A DNA stretch of 38,788 nt, taken from Verrucomicrobiota bacterium (lineage in GTDB: Bacteria; Verrucomicrobiota; Verrucomicrobiia; Methylacidiphilales; UBA1321). This document shows positions 31,057 through 38,788 of the stretch, in pieces. Positions within the stretch are counted from its first letter, which is position 1. Each line of letters begins with the position of its first letter. The translations under genes and the position numbers were made by a program. The notes under the pieces were generated by a model, which was not told the DNA's origin, made no database searches, and saw only the letters and a program-made list of their open reading frames with translations. The stretch covers positions 1 to 38,788 of the forward strand of contig JABDGH010000019.1 of assembly GCA_013286145.1 (NCBI GenBank), given 5' to 3'.

Positions 31057-33138
31057 CTACCGGGAGGCACCGCTCGGGATGACAGGGTTTATTTTCTTTT
31101 GGAGGGCCTGAACAAGGGTTTGATCCAGGGCGGCGATCTCCACAGGCTTAAGGAGATGAACGTCGAACCCGGCTTTTAGGGCGGCTTGGATATCCTGTTC
31201 ACGACCCAGCCCGCTGAGAACAATGGCAATGATTTCCTGCATCTGCGGATGCGCACGCAATCGAGTCATGAATTCCAAGCCGGAGAGTCCGGGCAGACCT
31301 ATGTCAGAGATGACGATTTCAGGAGGTTCACGCAGGGAGAGTTCCAGCGCTTCTTCGCCACTTGAGGCGGTTTGTACCTGACATCCGCGTCGTTGCAGGA
31401 TGCGTTGAAGAGCTTCGCGGGTATCGGTGGAATCTTCCACGAGAAGAATGCGCCGACCTCGCAGAGGTGTGAGGTCGATAGGTATGGGAGAAGTCGTCGG
31501 ACTTGGCGTGGAGAAATCAGCCTCGGCAGGCTTCTTAAAGCGCGGTAGCCAAAGGGTAAATGTCGCGCCAAGACCCGGGCCGGGACTTTCCGCAAGCAAA
31601 CCGCCGCTATGAAGTTCCGCCAGGGAACGGGCGATGGTGAGTCCAACTCCCAGGCCACCGACGCCTTCGGTGCGGCTGGTGCGCGTTTGATGAAACATCT
31701 CGAAAATCTGGTCGATCTCATGCTGATTAAGTCCCGCGCCATTATCGGTCACTGCAATGCGAATCTCTTCATCGGAAGTGGTCAGGCGAACGGTGATTTT
31801 TCCATGAGGATCAGTGAACTTGATCGCATTGTTGATCAGGTTGGTCAGCACCTGGGTCAGTCGCGTGGGATCGATTTCGAGTTCGACAGGCTTGTCGTTG
31901 GGGATGAAAGTGAGCGAGAGTTCCTTTTTCCTCCAGGCTGGGCGCATGATTTCGAGGGTGGCGCGGATCCATTCATTCATTTCGGTCAATTCCCGCGTAA
32001 GCCGCAGCTTGTGGTTCATGACGGCGGAAAGATCGAGCAATTCATCGATCATGCGCGAGAGAGCGCGGGTATTTCGTTCGATGACCTGAACGCTTTTCAT
32101 TTCGTCGGGATCGAGGGTGGAGTCGTTGCCGAGAAGGTGGGCGCAGGAGATGATGGGCGTGAGGGGAGTGCGGAGCTCGTGGCTCAGCGTGGCGAGGAAT
32201 TCATCCTTGAGGCGCGCGGCGGCGTTAAGTTTCTGATTTTTATCCTCAAGTTCACGGGTTTTTTCGACAACCCGTTCCTCAAGACCCGCATTCGCGTTGC
32301 GTAGCGCGTCCTGCTGGGAGGAGAGGCGTTCGTTTTTTTCCTCCAATTCCTGCTGATTGAGCAGGATATTTTCAGCCATGACGTTGAAAGTTTCCCCGAG
32401 GTTCTCGATTTCATCCCCGGAACGAATATGGGCGCGCACGCTGTAATCGCCGCTTTGCAGTCGCCGCACCACCTCGGCCAGGCTTTGGATGGGGCCGACG
32501 ATGGAATTGGAGACGACGAGCTGGAGGATGATGATAATGATAAAAACCGAGCCAACCGCCGTCCACATCAGGCTGACCCGTCCCGTGGCGTCGGTGTCTT
32601 CCTGTTTCTTTAAATCATCAAGGCTGGTTTTGACTTCGGTTCGTACCTGGTTGGTAACCTGATTCAGGGAATCAAGCAGTGCATGGCTTTGATTATTGAG
32701 CGCGTCGAGATCGGCAGGTTTGGCGCCGGGATGGCTGAGGCCGACATTCCCAATTTCAGAAATCCATCGGCGCACCAATACGCGGCGGTTACTTTCCTGC
32801 TCGCTTGCGAGCAACATCGGCAGGTTGAGGGACGCGAGGTTATTTTCCACCGTCAGGCGGGTTTGGTTATAGAGAGCGGCATCGTTCGGATTTCCGCTTT
32901 TCTGGTAGGCGCGGCGTTCGGCATCCATGGCCCCGAGAAGCGTCGGGATGGTGTTGATGCTTTCCAACAAGGTTTCCTTGGTATCGGCAATGGGCGCATA
33001 GCGTTGGACGCTGTTGAGCGACATAACAAGGTAGATGGCGAGAAAGAGGAGGAGCGTGAATTGACCCAAAAGGGAAAACACGAGGCGCCAGACCATGCGC
33101 ACTTTAATGCGAGGGATGATGGTATCCGGTTTATTCAA
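31057..33138 (-). CDS. Hybrid sensor histidine kinase with C-terminal receiver domain
   Basis: A 693-residue inner-membrane sensor. Helix 1 covers about 17-40, followed by a helical periplasmic sensor (about 41-185) of the four-helix-bundle type. Helix 2 covers about 190-210, then HAMP (VGPIQSLAEVVRRLQSGDY) and a coiled coil (about 255-310). The phospho-accepting His320 is in LSHELRTPL. The ATP-binding domain has NLINNAIKF, DNGAGL and GVGGLGVGLTIA. The receiver domain carries Asp612 in ISDIGLPG, with Lys in HLLKPVE. The start could be TTG 33138 or ATG 33096. The last residues VIPSGASR and the stop codon come from an intergenic repeat. It is divergent from the lipid-repair gene. No cognate regulator is adjacent. 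Confidence 0.92.
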   Translation of the reverse strand: MNKPDTIIPRIKVRMVWRLVFSLLGQFTLLLFLAIYLVMSLNSVQRYAPIADTKETLLESINTIPTLLGAMDAERRAYQKSGNPNDAALYNQTRLTVENNLASLNLPMLLASEQESNRRVLVRRWISEIGNVGLSHPGAKPADLDALNNQSHALLDSLNQVTNQVRTEVKTSLDDLKKQEDTDATGRVSLMWTAVGSVFIIIIILQLVVSNSIVGPIQSLAEVVRRLQSGDYSVRAHIRSGDEIENLGETFNVMAENILLNQQELEEKNERLSSQQDALRNANAGLEERVVEKTRELEDKNQKLNAAARLKDEFLATLSHELRTPLTPIISCAHLLGNDSTLDPDEMKSVQVIERNTRALSRMIDELLDLSAVMNHKLRLTRELTEMNEWIRATLEIMRPAWRKKELSLTFIPNDKPVELEIDPTRLTQVLTNLINNAIKFTDPHGKITVRLTTSDEEIRIAVTDNGAGLNQHEIDQIFEMFHQTRTSRTEGVGGLGVGLTIARSLAELHSGGLLAESPGPGLGATFTLWLPRFKKPAEADFSTPSPTTSPIPIDLTPLRGRRILLVEDSTDTREALQRILQRRGCQVQTASSGEEALELSLREPPEIVISDIGLPGLSGLEFMTRLRAHPQMQEIIAIVLSGLGREQDIQAALKAGFDVHLLKPVEIAALDQTLVQALQKKINPVIPSGASR

Positions 33139-33257
33139 GCGACTGATAAGATACCACGGAAGCCGTTGTGTCGTCCATTTGGTTGCCGTCGGAATGGGAT
33201 TGCGGCAATTAGAAGCTTGGAATCAGGGGGAAGGAGCTTCAAAATCGATTTCCTTTC

Positions 33258-36200
33258 ATGAAGCGTTCGTTCTGGTCACTTATCGCGGTGCAGGTGCAAG
33301 TCCTGATCAATGACAATGCCGCCAAGCTTATGCTCATGACGCTGGGGGTCATCGTGGCGCCGGAGTTGTTTCCCAAGGAGAACGCGGACATCAATGCCAA
33401 GCTGATTAAAACCATCCTGGCGGCCATTATCATCCTGCCTTTCGTGCTTTTTTCCCCCATGGCGGGCTGGATTTCAGACCGGTTTTCCAAGCGCGACGTC
33501 ATCATAACGACCCTGTGGGCGCAATTCGCCATCATGGCGATAATCGGGGCGGCACTTTTCGCCCATGTGCTTTCGCTGGCAATCTTCGGCCTTTTTCTGC
33601 TCGGGTTGCAGTGCACGATTTTTTCACCGGCCAAGCAGGGGATTATCAAGGAGATCGTCACCGCCACGAAAATCAGCTCGGCGGTCGGCGTCGTCGAGGT
33701 AACGGCGATTGCCAGCATGTTGCTGGGCGGCCTGGCGGGTGGAGCTCTCTACGATTTTTGTTTCGGCACCCTGGCCAATCCCTGGCGCGCCGCTGAGGCG
33801 ACGATGGGGGTTTTGACCGGGTTGGCGCTGCTCTCATTGATTGCGGGTTACCAGATTCAACCGACCACGGCCCACACCAACCAGCCGTTCCGGGCGGCTT
33901 TGCTTTGGGAGCATTTCGGACAATTGCGCGATGTCTGGCGTGAACCGCCGATTCGTTTGTGCGTGCTCGGCATCAGTTATTTTTATGGTTTGGCGGGCGC
34001 GCTCTATCTGACTTTGTTCGAGGTGTCCGCTTCGCTCCATGCCAATGGAACGGGCACGGCGTCGCAGACCGGAATCTATGCCGCCACCCTGGGATTCGGC
34101 ATCATCTGCGGGAGCTTCCTGGTGACCCGCATGACGACCCACCAGGTTGAGATCGGGCTGATTCCGATTGGATCATGCGGGTTGATCGGCGGAACCATGT
34201 TGGCGGGGTTGACTTATCCCGGCGGCTGGCTTTTCCTGGCTGCGCTCTACGGCATGGGGCTCGCGGGCGCGCTTTTCGTGGTGCCTCTCAACGCCCATTT
34301 GCAGGAGCAGGTCGATCCGGCACGACGAGGACGCATCCTCAGCGCGAACAATCTTTTCGTTAATCTGTTTGGGATCATGGCGGTGATTATCCAGTACATC
34401 GTCTCCGCCGAGTTTGGCATTGATCCGCACAAGCAGCTTTTGCTTTACGCCATTCCGACGGTCTTTCTCACGGGTTATATTATTTTTCTCACGCCGGAAG
34501 GCCTGCTCCGACTTGCGCTGGGCCTTTTGGGACGGACTTTTTACCGGGTCACGCCGATCGGCCTGGAAAATATGCCCACGACGGGCGGCGTCCTTTTGCT
34601 GCCCAATCATATTTCCTATGTCGATGCGGTGATTTTGCAACTGGCCTGCCCGCGTCCGATTCGCTTTCTCGTTTATGACCAGATTTATCAGTCGCGGTTG
34701 CTTCGCTGGGGCTTGAATCTGCTCGGCGCGATTCCGATCAGTCCAAAAAAAGCGCGCACGGGCATCGAGACCGCCGTGAATGCGCTGGAGAAAGGCGAAG
34801 TGGTCTGCCTCTTTCCGGAAGGTGCATTGACCCGGACGGCCACGCTACAAAAGCTTAATCGCGGTTATGAGTTAATTGCGCGCAAGGCGCGAGTGCCGGT
34901 GATGCCCATCTGGCTGGAAAATGTCTGGGGTTCGGTGTTTTCCTATTACGGCGGACATTTTTTCTGGAAAATGCCGCGGGTGGTTCCCTTGCGGGTCTGG
35001 ATTTATTTCAGCACCCCGATGACTGCGGCGGAAGCCACGCCGGAAGCGGTGAGACGCTGCCTTTATAATCTTTCGGAATCGGCTTTTCAGTCGCGGCCGG
35101 AACTGCGGTCACACGTCGGTTACGAGAGCATGCGCGGTTTGCGTAAAAGATTTTTCACCCCGATCATCACCGATGCTTATGCGGGAGACCGCACCTTGAC
35201 GGGAGGCGAGTTGCTGACGGTAAGCCTGGCCGTGGCTCTTTGGTTGAAGAAAAATGTGCCGGAAAAACGGGTCGGCATTGTACTGCCGCCGGGCTTGGGG
35301 GCCACTATCGCCAACCTGGGTGTGATCCTGGCGAACAAAGTTTCGGTGAACCTGAATTTTAGCGCGGGCCGCGCGGCCAATGAATCGGCAATTGCCCGGG
35401 CTGGTCTTCAGCGAATGATCACGGCAAACCCTCTCGTGGAGCAGATCAAGGATTTTCCCTGGCTGGAGAACCGGCTCGATATTTCTGAACTCATCAAGGG
35501 ATTTCCTGCCCGCCGCTTGAAACGCCTCGGGTTCTTCGCCTTGGTTCTTCCCTTGCCGCTGCTGCGGTGGTGGATCAGCCTGCCACGCTGGGGTGACCAC
35601 GAGGAAGCGGCCCTGCTTTTCACCAGCGGCAGTTCTGGCGAGCCAAAGGCAGTGGTCCTGACCCATCGCAATATCCTCGCCAATACTGCCCAGTTTGGTG
35701 CGGTGCTGTCGCAAAATAATTTTGAGGCGATCCTGGGTTGTCTACCTGTTTTTCACAGCTTTGGCTTCACGGTGACTTTTTGGTGGCCGCTCCTGGGTGG
35801 GCCTCATGTGATTACCTATCCGAGTCCGCTCGATGTCCAGAAGCTGATCGAGATCATCGAGAAACACCAGATAGAGCTTTTCATCAGCACGCCCACGTTT
35901 TTGCGGGCCTACCTGCGTAAAGCCAAACCGGAACAGCTGCGTTCCCTGAAAATGGTGATCACGGGCGCGGAAAAACTGCCGCTCGATCTGCTGCACGATT
36001 TCGAGGAAAAATTCGGCGTCAAGGTCAGCGAAGGTTATGGCATGACGGAGGCTTCCCCGGGAGTCGCGGTCAACCTGCCCGATGAACCTCCTTCGCTCAT
36101 GAATCCCGACGGCATCCTGGGACGCCGGGTCGGCAGCGTGGGGCGGATGTTGCCGGGAATCAGCGCGAGGATTCGCGATCCGGAGACGGACGAGGATTTA

Positions 36201-36710
36201 TCTCTTTTTGAATCGGGGATGCTTTGGTTGCGCGGGGCCAATGTATTTGAAGGTTACCTGAACGATCCCGAGCGCAGCGGCGAAGTTCTGCACGAGGGTT
36301 GGTACAAGACCGGGGACATTGGGCGGATCGATGAGGATGGTTTCCTTTTCATTGAAGGACGCATGAGCCGTTTTTCCAAGATCGCGGGGGAGATGATCCC
36401 GCATTTGACGATCGAGCAAAAGATTGCGGAGGCACTGCATCATCCGGCCAATGCCCACGAAGGCCCCACCGTCGTTGTGACCGGCATTCCCGATGACAAG
36501 CGCGGAGAAAATCTCGTGATTCTCACGACCCTTTCCATCGACCAGACCGAGTTGCGACAAAAATTGATGGCGATGGGATTGCCGAATCTCTGGATACCCA
36601 AAGTCATTAAACGCGTGGCCGCCATTCCCCTCCTGGCCACGGGCAAACTCGACTTACGCGGCTGTCAGCGCCTGGCGACCCAGGAAGAAATTCCGGTGGC
36701 GTCGCCATGA
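33258..36710 (+). CDS. aas: Trifunctional lysophospholipid repair protein: LplT-like transporter, PlsC acyltransferase, acyl-ACP synthetase
   Basis: A 1150-residue fusion. Residues 1 to about 415 are a 12-helix MFS transporter like LplT, which flips lysophospholipids inward. About 430-620 is a PlsC acyltransferase with the H-x4-D motif at H451-D456 (NHISYVD) and FPEGALTR. About 640-1140 is an AMP-forming ligase: the P-loop LLFTSGSSGEPKAVVLTHRN (near 790), EGYGMTEASPG, WYKTGDIGRIDEDGF and a C-terminal TGKLDLRG. In E. coli lplT and aas are separate genes that re-acylate lyso-phosphatidylethanolamine using acyl-ACP; a single protein would couple flipping and repair. acpS overlaps its stop by four bases, tying supply of active ACP to it. 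No clear Shine-Dalgarno at the ATG. Confidence 0.93.
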   Translation: MKRSFWSLIAVQVQVLINDNAAKLMLMTLGVIVAPELFPKENADINAKLIKTILAAIIILPFVLFSPMAGWISDRFSKRDVIITTLWAQFAIMAIIGAALFAHVLSLAIFGLFLLGLQCTIFSPAKQGIIKEIVTATKISSAVGVVEVTAIASMLLGGLAGGALYDFCFGTLANPWRAAEATMGVLTGLALLSLIAGYQIQPTTAHTNQPFRAALLWEHFGQLRDVWREPPIRLCVLGISYFYGLAGALYLTLFEVSASLHANGTGTASQTGIYAATLGFGIICGSFLVTRMTTHQVEIGLIPIGSCGLIGGTMLAGLTYPGGWLFLAALYGMGLAGALFVVPLNAHLQEQVDPARRGRILSANNLFVNLFGIMAVIIQYIVSAEFGIDPHKQLLLYAIPTVFLTGYIIFLTPEGLLRLALGLLGRTFYRVTPIGLENMPTTGGVLLLPNHISYVDAVILQLACPRPIRFLVYDQIYQSRLLRWGLNLLGAIPISPKKARTGIETAVNALEKGEVVCLFPEGALTRTATLQKLNRGYELIARKARVPVMPIWLENVWGSVFSYYGGHFFWKMPRVVPLRVWIYFSTPMTAAEATPEAVRRCLYNLSESAFQSRPELRSHVGYESMRGLRKRFFTPIITDAYAGDRTLTGGELLTVSLAVALWLKKNVPEKRVGIVLPPGLGATIANLGVILANKVSVNLNFSAGRAANESAIARAGLQRMITANPLVEQIKDFPWLENRLDISELIKGFPARRLKRLGFFALVLPLPLLRWWISLPRWGDHEEAALLFTSGSSGEPKAVVLTHRNILANTAQFGAVLSQNNFEAILGCLPVFHSFGFTVTFWWPLLGGPHVITYPSPLDVQKLIEIIEKHQIELFISTPTFLRAYLRKAKPEQLRSLKMVITGAEKLPLDLLHDFEEKFGVKVSEGYGMTEASPGVAVNLPDEPPSLMNPDGILGRRVGSVGRMLPGISARIRDPETDEDLSLFESGMLWLRGANVFEGYLNDPERSGEVLHEGWYKTGDIGRIDEDGFLFIEGRMSRFSKIAGEMIPHLTIEQKIAEALHHPANAHEGPTVVVTGIPDDKRGENLVILTTLSIDQTELRQKLMAMGLPNLWIPKVIKRVAAIPLLATGKLDLRGCQRLATQEEIPVASP

Positions 36711-37087
36711 ACATCCTGGGAGTGGGCATGGATATTGTGGAGACGCGGCGGATTGCCGAGTCAATCGAGCGTTTCGGCGACCGCTTTTTGCACCGCATTT
36801 TTCTCGAGGGCGAAGTGGCTTATGCACAAAGCATGAAATTTCCACATCTGCACTTGGCGGCGCGATTTGCGGCGAAGGAGGCCATCAGCAAGGCCTTCGG
36901 CACGGGAATCGGGCACGACCTGGGATGGCGCGACCTGGAGATTGTTCGCGAGGCGAGCGGAGCGCCGCAGGTGCGGTTACACGGACGCGCCGAGGCTTAC
37001 GCGAAGAAGCGTGGTGTGCAGGCGGTGCACGTCAGTCTTTCCCATACGAGCGATTACGGAGCCGCCAGCGTGGTGATTGTGGGATAA
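36707..37087 (+). CDS. acpS: Holo-[acyl-carrier-protein] synthase
   Basis: A 126-residue 4'-phosphopantetheinyl transferase of the AcpS type, which turns apo-ACP into holo-ACP using CoA. The magnesium ligands are Asp9 in GVGMDIVET and the Glu of FAAKEAISKAFGTG. The C-terminal motif is HVSLSHTSDYGAASVV. Its ATG overlaps the TGA of the lipid-repair gene (ATGA), so translation should be coupled. In many bacteria acpS sits with pdxJ or near era/rnc; linking it to an acyl-ACP-using enzyme makes sense, since that enzyme needs holo-ACP. Confidence 0.95.
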   Translation: MNILGVGMDIVETRRIAESIERFGDRFLHRIFLEGEVAYAQSMKFPHLHLAARFAAKEAISKAFGTGIGHDLGWRDLEIVREASGAPQVRLHGRAEAYAKKRGVQAVHVSLSHTSDYGAASVVIVG

Positions 37088-37115
37088 ATCCTGGAGCAAG
37101 CAACGGCGTATTCAA

Positions 37116-37211
37116 GGTAGCCGCCGCTGGCCCAGCGGCGGTCGGGTCTGCCGAGTTCCGTTGCGCGGCGAGCAACGGCTACCAACTGCACGCCGCAAGC
37201 GGCGGGGAATT
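37116..37211. repeat. Hairpin modules, related to 20284-20372
   Basis: GGTAGCCGCCGCTGGCCCAG... carries the GTAGCC/GGCTACC frame in inverted order around a new palindrome (GCCGCTGGCCCAGCGGC). The TTGCGCGGCGAGCAACGGCT block then matches 20331-20341 and on to the GCAAGCGGCGGGG end. Confidence 0.82.
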
Positions 37212-37287
37212 AAACCCAATAAGATTAAATGAAAAAAATCGAGTCGTGAGAAAATTCAGATAAGTGCCATACTTAGTGGAAGCTCAA

Positions 37288-37321
37288 AGTGCGTCTGATC
37301 CCTCGACAAACTCGGGATGAC
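37288..37321. repeat. Single arm of the GTCATCCCGAG inverted-repeat element
   Basis: AGTGCGTCTGATCCCTCGAC and the following AAACTCGGGATGAC match the right end of the element at 38601-38739 with two changes. The left end is missing. It lies 40 bases before the first bactofilin and supplies a false in-frame ATG at 37317. Confidence 0.8.
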
Positions 37322-37361
37322 GGTTATTTTGAGTAAGGTTCTGAGGAACCGAATAACGAAA

Positions 37362-37700
37362 ATGCCATTCATGTCCAAGACGAAGGAGCCTCTTCTTGAA
37401 ATTCATTCCGGCCTTGTGCTCAAGGGGGAGTTGAGCATGGTCAAGGATGTTCTGCTGACGGGGAAATTTGAGGGCGAGTTGCGGACGGCCGGTTGCCTGA
37501 CCGTCGCAGCGGGCGGGACAGCCATTGGCTCAATTGAAGCCGGGGCGCTCGTCCTAGAGCCAGGCAATCTGGTGGAAGCCAAAGTCAAGGTGGGTAGCCC
37601 CACGCCAGCCAGGGCTTTTGATGCGGTCAGAAAGATCAGCCTGGGCAAGTGGCCATCGAGATTGAAAAAACTGAAGGAACTGGCCTTTGGTTGGAAGTAA
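37362..37700 (+). CDS. Bactofilin
   Basis: A 112-residue protein of the bactofilin (polymer-forming cytoskeletal) family. A short leader is followed by the beta-helix core: SGLVLKGELSMVKDVLLTGKFEGELRTAGCLTVAAGGTAIGSIEAGALVLEPGNLVEAKVKVG. The repeated gly-hydrophobic turns are typical. The C-terminal tail is basic (KISLGKWPSRLKKLKELAFGWK). Bactofilins assemble without nucleotide into filaments that position cell-wall enzymes or polar structures. The ATG at 37362 is preferred; 37371 is possible, and the ATG at 37317 lies in repeat DNA. The second bactofilin follows after six bases, so the two should be co-made. Confidence 0.88.
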   Translation: MPFMSKTKEPLLEIHSGLVLKGELSMVKDVLLTGKFEGELRTAGCLTVAAGGTAIGSIEAGALVLEPGNLVEAKVKVGSPTPARAFDAVRKISLGKWPSRLKKLKELAFGWK

Positions 37701-37706
37701 GTTTCA

Positions 37707-38588
37707 ATGAAAAACCTGAAACAAAAAGAGGCGGAGTGTCCGCATTGCCATGCGAAACAGGTTGAGCCGGAAGGTGCGATCTCCACCAATTGCCGCGCCT
37801 GCGGGCGTTACTTCAAGCTGGGCAATGTTCGCGAGCAACGCGCCAATCGCACTCCGAAGGCGACGCGGGAAATCATTTGCATCAAATGTGGCGCGCCCAA
37901 TCTGGTTGCCAGCGCCGCGCTTTCAACGCAGTGCATTCGCTGCCTGCATTATCTCGAGCTGGGCGACAAAATTGTGAAGGGCACCCAGACGGCAAAACTA
38001 TTCGCCTACGATAATGTGATTTTTGAGGAGGGCTGTTCTTTCAGGGGGATGGAGGCGACGGGTCGGCGCATTGAGGTGCGTGGAAATGTTTTTAGCAAGC
38101 TGCGCGCGGTCAGTGAAATTATCGCCGTCGAAGGATCGCAGCTTTCCGGGGAACTCCATGCGCCGCTGATTCGCGTTGAGCGGGGTGCCAAGGTCAAGGT
38201 GCAGACGCTGGAGTGCGGCACGTTGCTTGTCGGTGGAGAGTTGGAGATCAGCGGATTGCTGGATGCGTCGGAAATTGTCCTGAGCAGCGGGGTTCATTTT
38301 ATTGGCAAATTACAATTACCCGACCTCAAGTTGAAGGTGGAAGCTGACGCGAAGATAAGCCTCGATACGATCACGTGCAGCGAATTGGTGGTGGAGGGAC
38401 GTGTCGAGCTTTCAAGCGCTCTTTTTGCTGAAAAAGTCACTGTGCTGGCGGGTGGGTTTCTCATGGCCAGCCGCATTTGCGCCGCGCGGATCGAAGTCAG
38501 TCCGGGTGGGTTTCTACAGGGGCAGATCGAGAAATATGTCCCGAAGGAATTGCCGGTTGAAACTCCGTCCCCAGTTGAGGCCGCGTAA
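37707..38588 (+). CDS. Bactofilin-like protein with two N-terminal zinc ribbons
   Basis: A 293-residue protein. Residues about 10-40 and 55-85 each have a pair of C-x2-C knuckles (CPHC...CRAC and CIKC...CIRC), most simply two zinc ribbons. The rest is a long beta-helix of bactofilin type with regular short hydrophobic/Gly repeats (IIAVEGSQLSGELHAPLIRVERGAKVKVQTLECGTLLVGGELEISG...). It is longer than a classical bactofilin and may contain two copies of the core. It could co-polymerise with the upstream bactofilin and recruit a nucleic acid or protein through the ribbons, which is inference. The two genes are six bases apart. Confidence 0.8.
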   Translation: MKNLKQKEAECPHCHAKQVEPEGAISTNCRACGRYFKLGNVREQRANRTPKATREIICIKCGAPNLVASAALSTQCIRCLHYLELGDKIVKGTQTAKLFAYDNVIFEEGCSFRGMEATGRRIEVRGNVFSKLRAVSEIIAVEGSQLSGELHAPLIRVERGAKVKVQTLECGTLLVGGELEISGLLDASEIVLSSGVHFIGKLQLPDLKLKVEADAKISLDTITCSELVVEGRVELSSALFAEKVTVLAGGFLMASRICAARIEVSPGGFLQGQIEKYVPKELPVETPSPVEAA

Positions 38589-38600
38589 ACGCTGTCCTCC

Positions 38601-38739
38601 GTCATCCCGAGCTTGCCGAGGGATCAGACGCGTTGGAAATAACCCGCAAGTTAGATAGCTAGAATCCAGTAACTTTTTGTGATCACACGACTTTCGGGAA
38701 AGAAAAGTGCGTCTGATCCCTCGGCAAGCTCGGGATGAC
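38601..38739. repeat. 139-bp element with 31-bp perfect terminal inverted repeats
   Basis: 38601-38631 (GTCATCCCGAGCTTGCCGAG, then GGATCAGACGC) is the exact reverse complement of 38709-38739. The inner 77 bases are A+T-richer. It starts 13 bases after the last stop codon. Compared with 16045-16147 the arms carry paired changes that keep the hairpin. The final 49 bases of the window hold no further feature. Confidence 0.92.
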
Positions 38740-38788
38740 GGATGGGTAAAATAAAAATTCCTTAAATTCCGTTTGTCTTTCGTTAATT

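Overview
The window is chromosomal DNA of moderately high GC from a free-living Gram-negative bacterium. I lean towards the Verrucomicrobiota (PVC group). This is an inference from gene content: SCO plus DUF420 plus cytochrome oxidase, an LpoB-type lipoprotein, a rhomboid-like protein with the short EI-x-x-KI helix tail, a small RRM protein, paired bactofilins and an LplT-PlsC-AMP-ligase fusion. Many genes also lack a Shine-Dalgarno sequence. No rRNA, tRNA, transposase, phage gene or CRISPR array is visible.

Layout. 1-135 is the start of a cytochrome c oxidase subunit I gene running off the left edge. 529-2688 holds a class V aminotransferase and a glycosyltransferase gene broken at a T9 tract. 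2742-3784 has a 31-residue hydrophobic peptide ORF and an RRM protein with a textbook terminator. 4321-7247 is a tldD-tldE pair, with TldD carrying a Tat signal. 7592-9469 has a 32-residue very basic protein and an exported transglutaminase-like protein. 9539-10753 (minus) is aspartate kinase. About 11188-11379 (minus) is a strong candidate for an independent structured RNA gene of about 190 nt with its own promoter and U-tract. 11474-12847 (minus) is a small membrane protein, DUF420 and SCO. 13230-18048 has an LpoB-like lipoprotein, glmS, a rhomboid-like protein and a DUF3108 protein. 18314-20233 has a CheX-like protein, an unknown protein and a GNAT acetyltransferase. 20595-24708 is an envelope-sugar cluster of two extended SDR proteins and two glycosyltransferases in convergent pairs. 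25032-28262 is rpoN followed by a polytopic membrane protein. 28285-33138 (minus) has an exported unknown protein, an APC permease and a hybrid histidine kinase. 33258-38588 has the lipid-repair fusion overlapping acpS, then two bactofilins, the second with two zinc ribbons.

How it fits together. Most genes serve the envelope: UDP-GlcNAc supply (GlmS), peptidoglycan synthase activation (LpoB-like), glycan transfer, lysophospholipid repair (fusion plus AcpS), bactofilin scaffolds and oxidase assembly (SCO/DUF420).

The most unusual feature is between the genes. Nearly every longer intergenic region is a mosaic of short palindromic repeats built from constant frames with exchangeable hairpins. 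Hairpin arms differ between copies by compensatory changes (ATCCT/AGGAT, ATCCC/GGGAT, ATTCC/GGAAT). One subfamily occurs as three copies with a core of exactly 131 bp, two of them inverted around the LpoB-like gene. Other points to follow up are the structured RNA, a -24/-12 (sigma-54) promoter match directly upstream of rpoN, the T9 frameshift, and the small basic protein.
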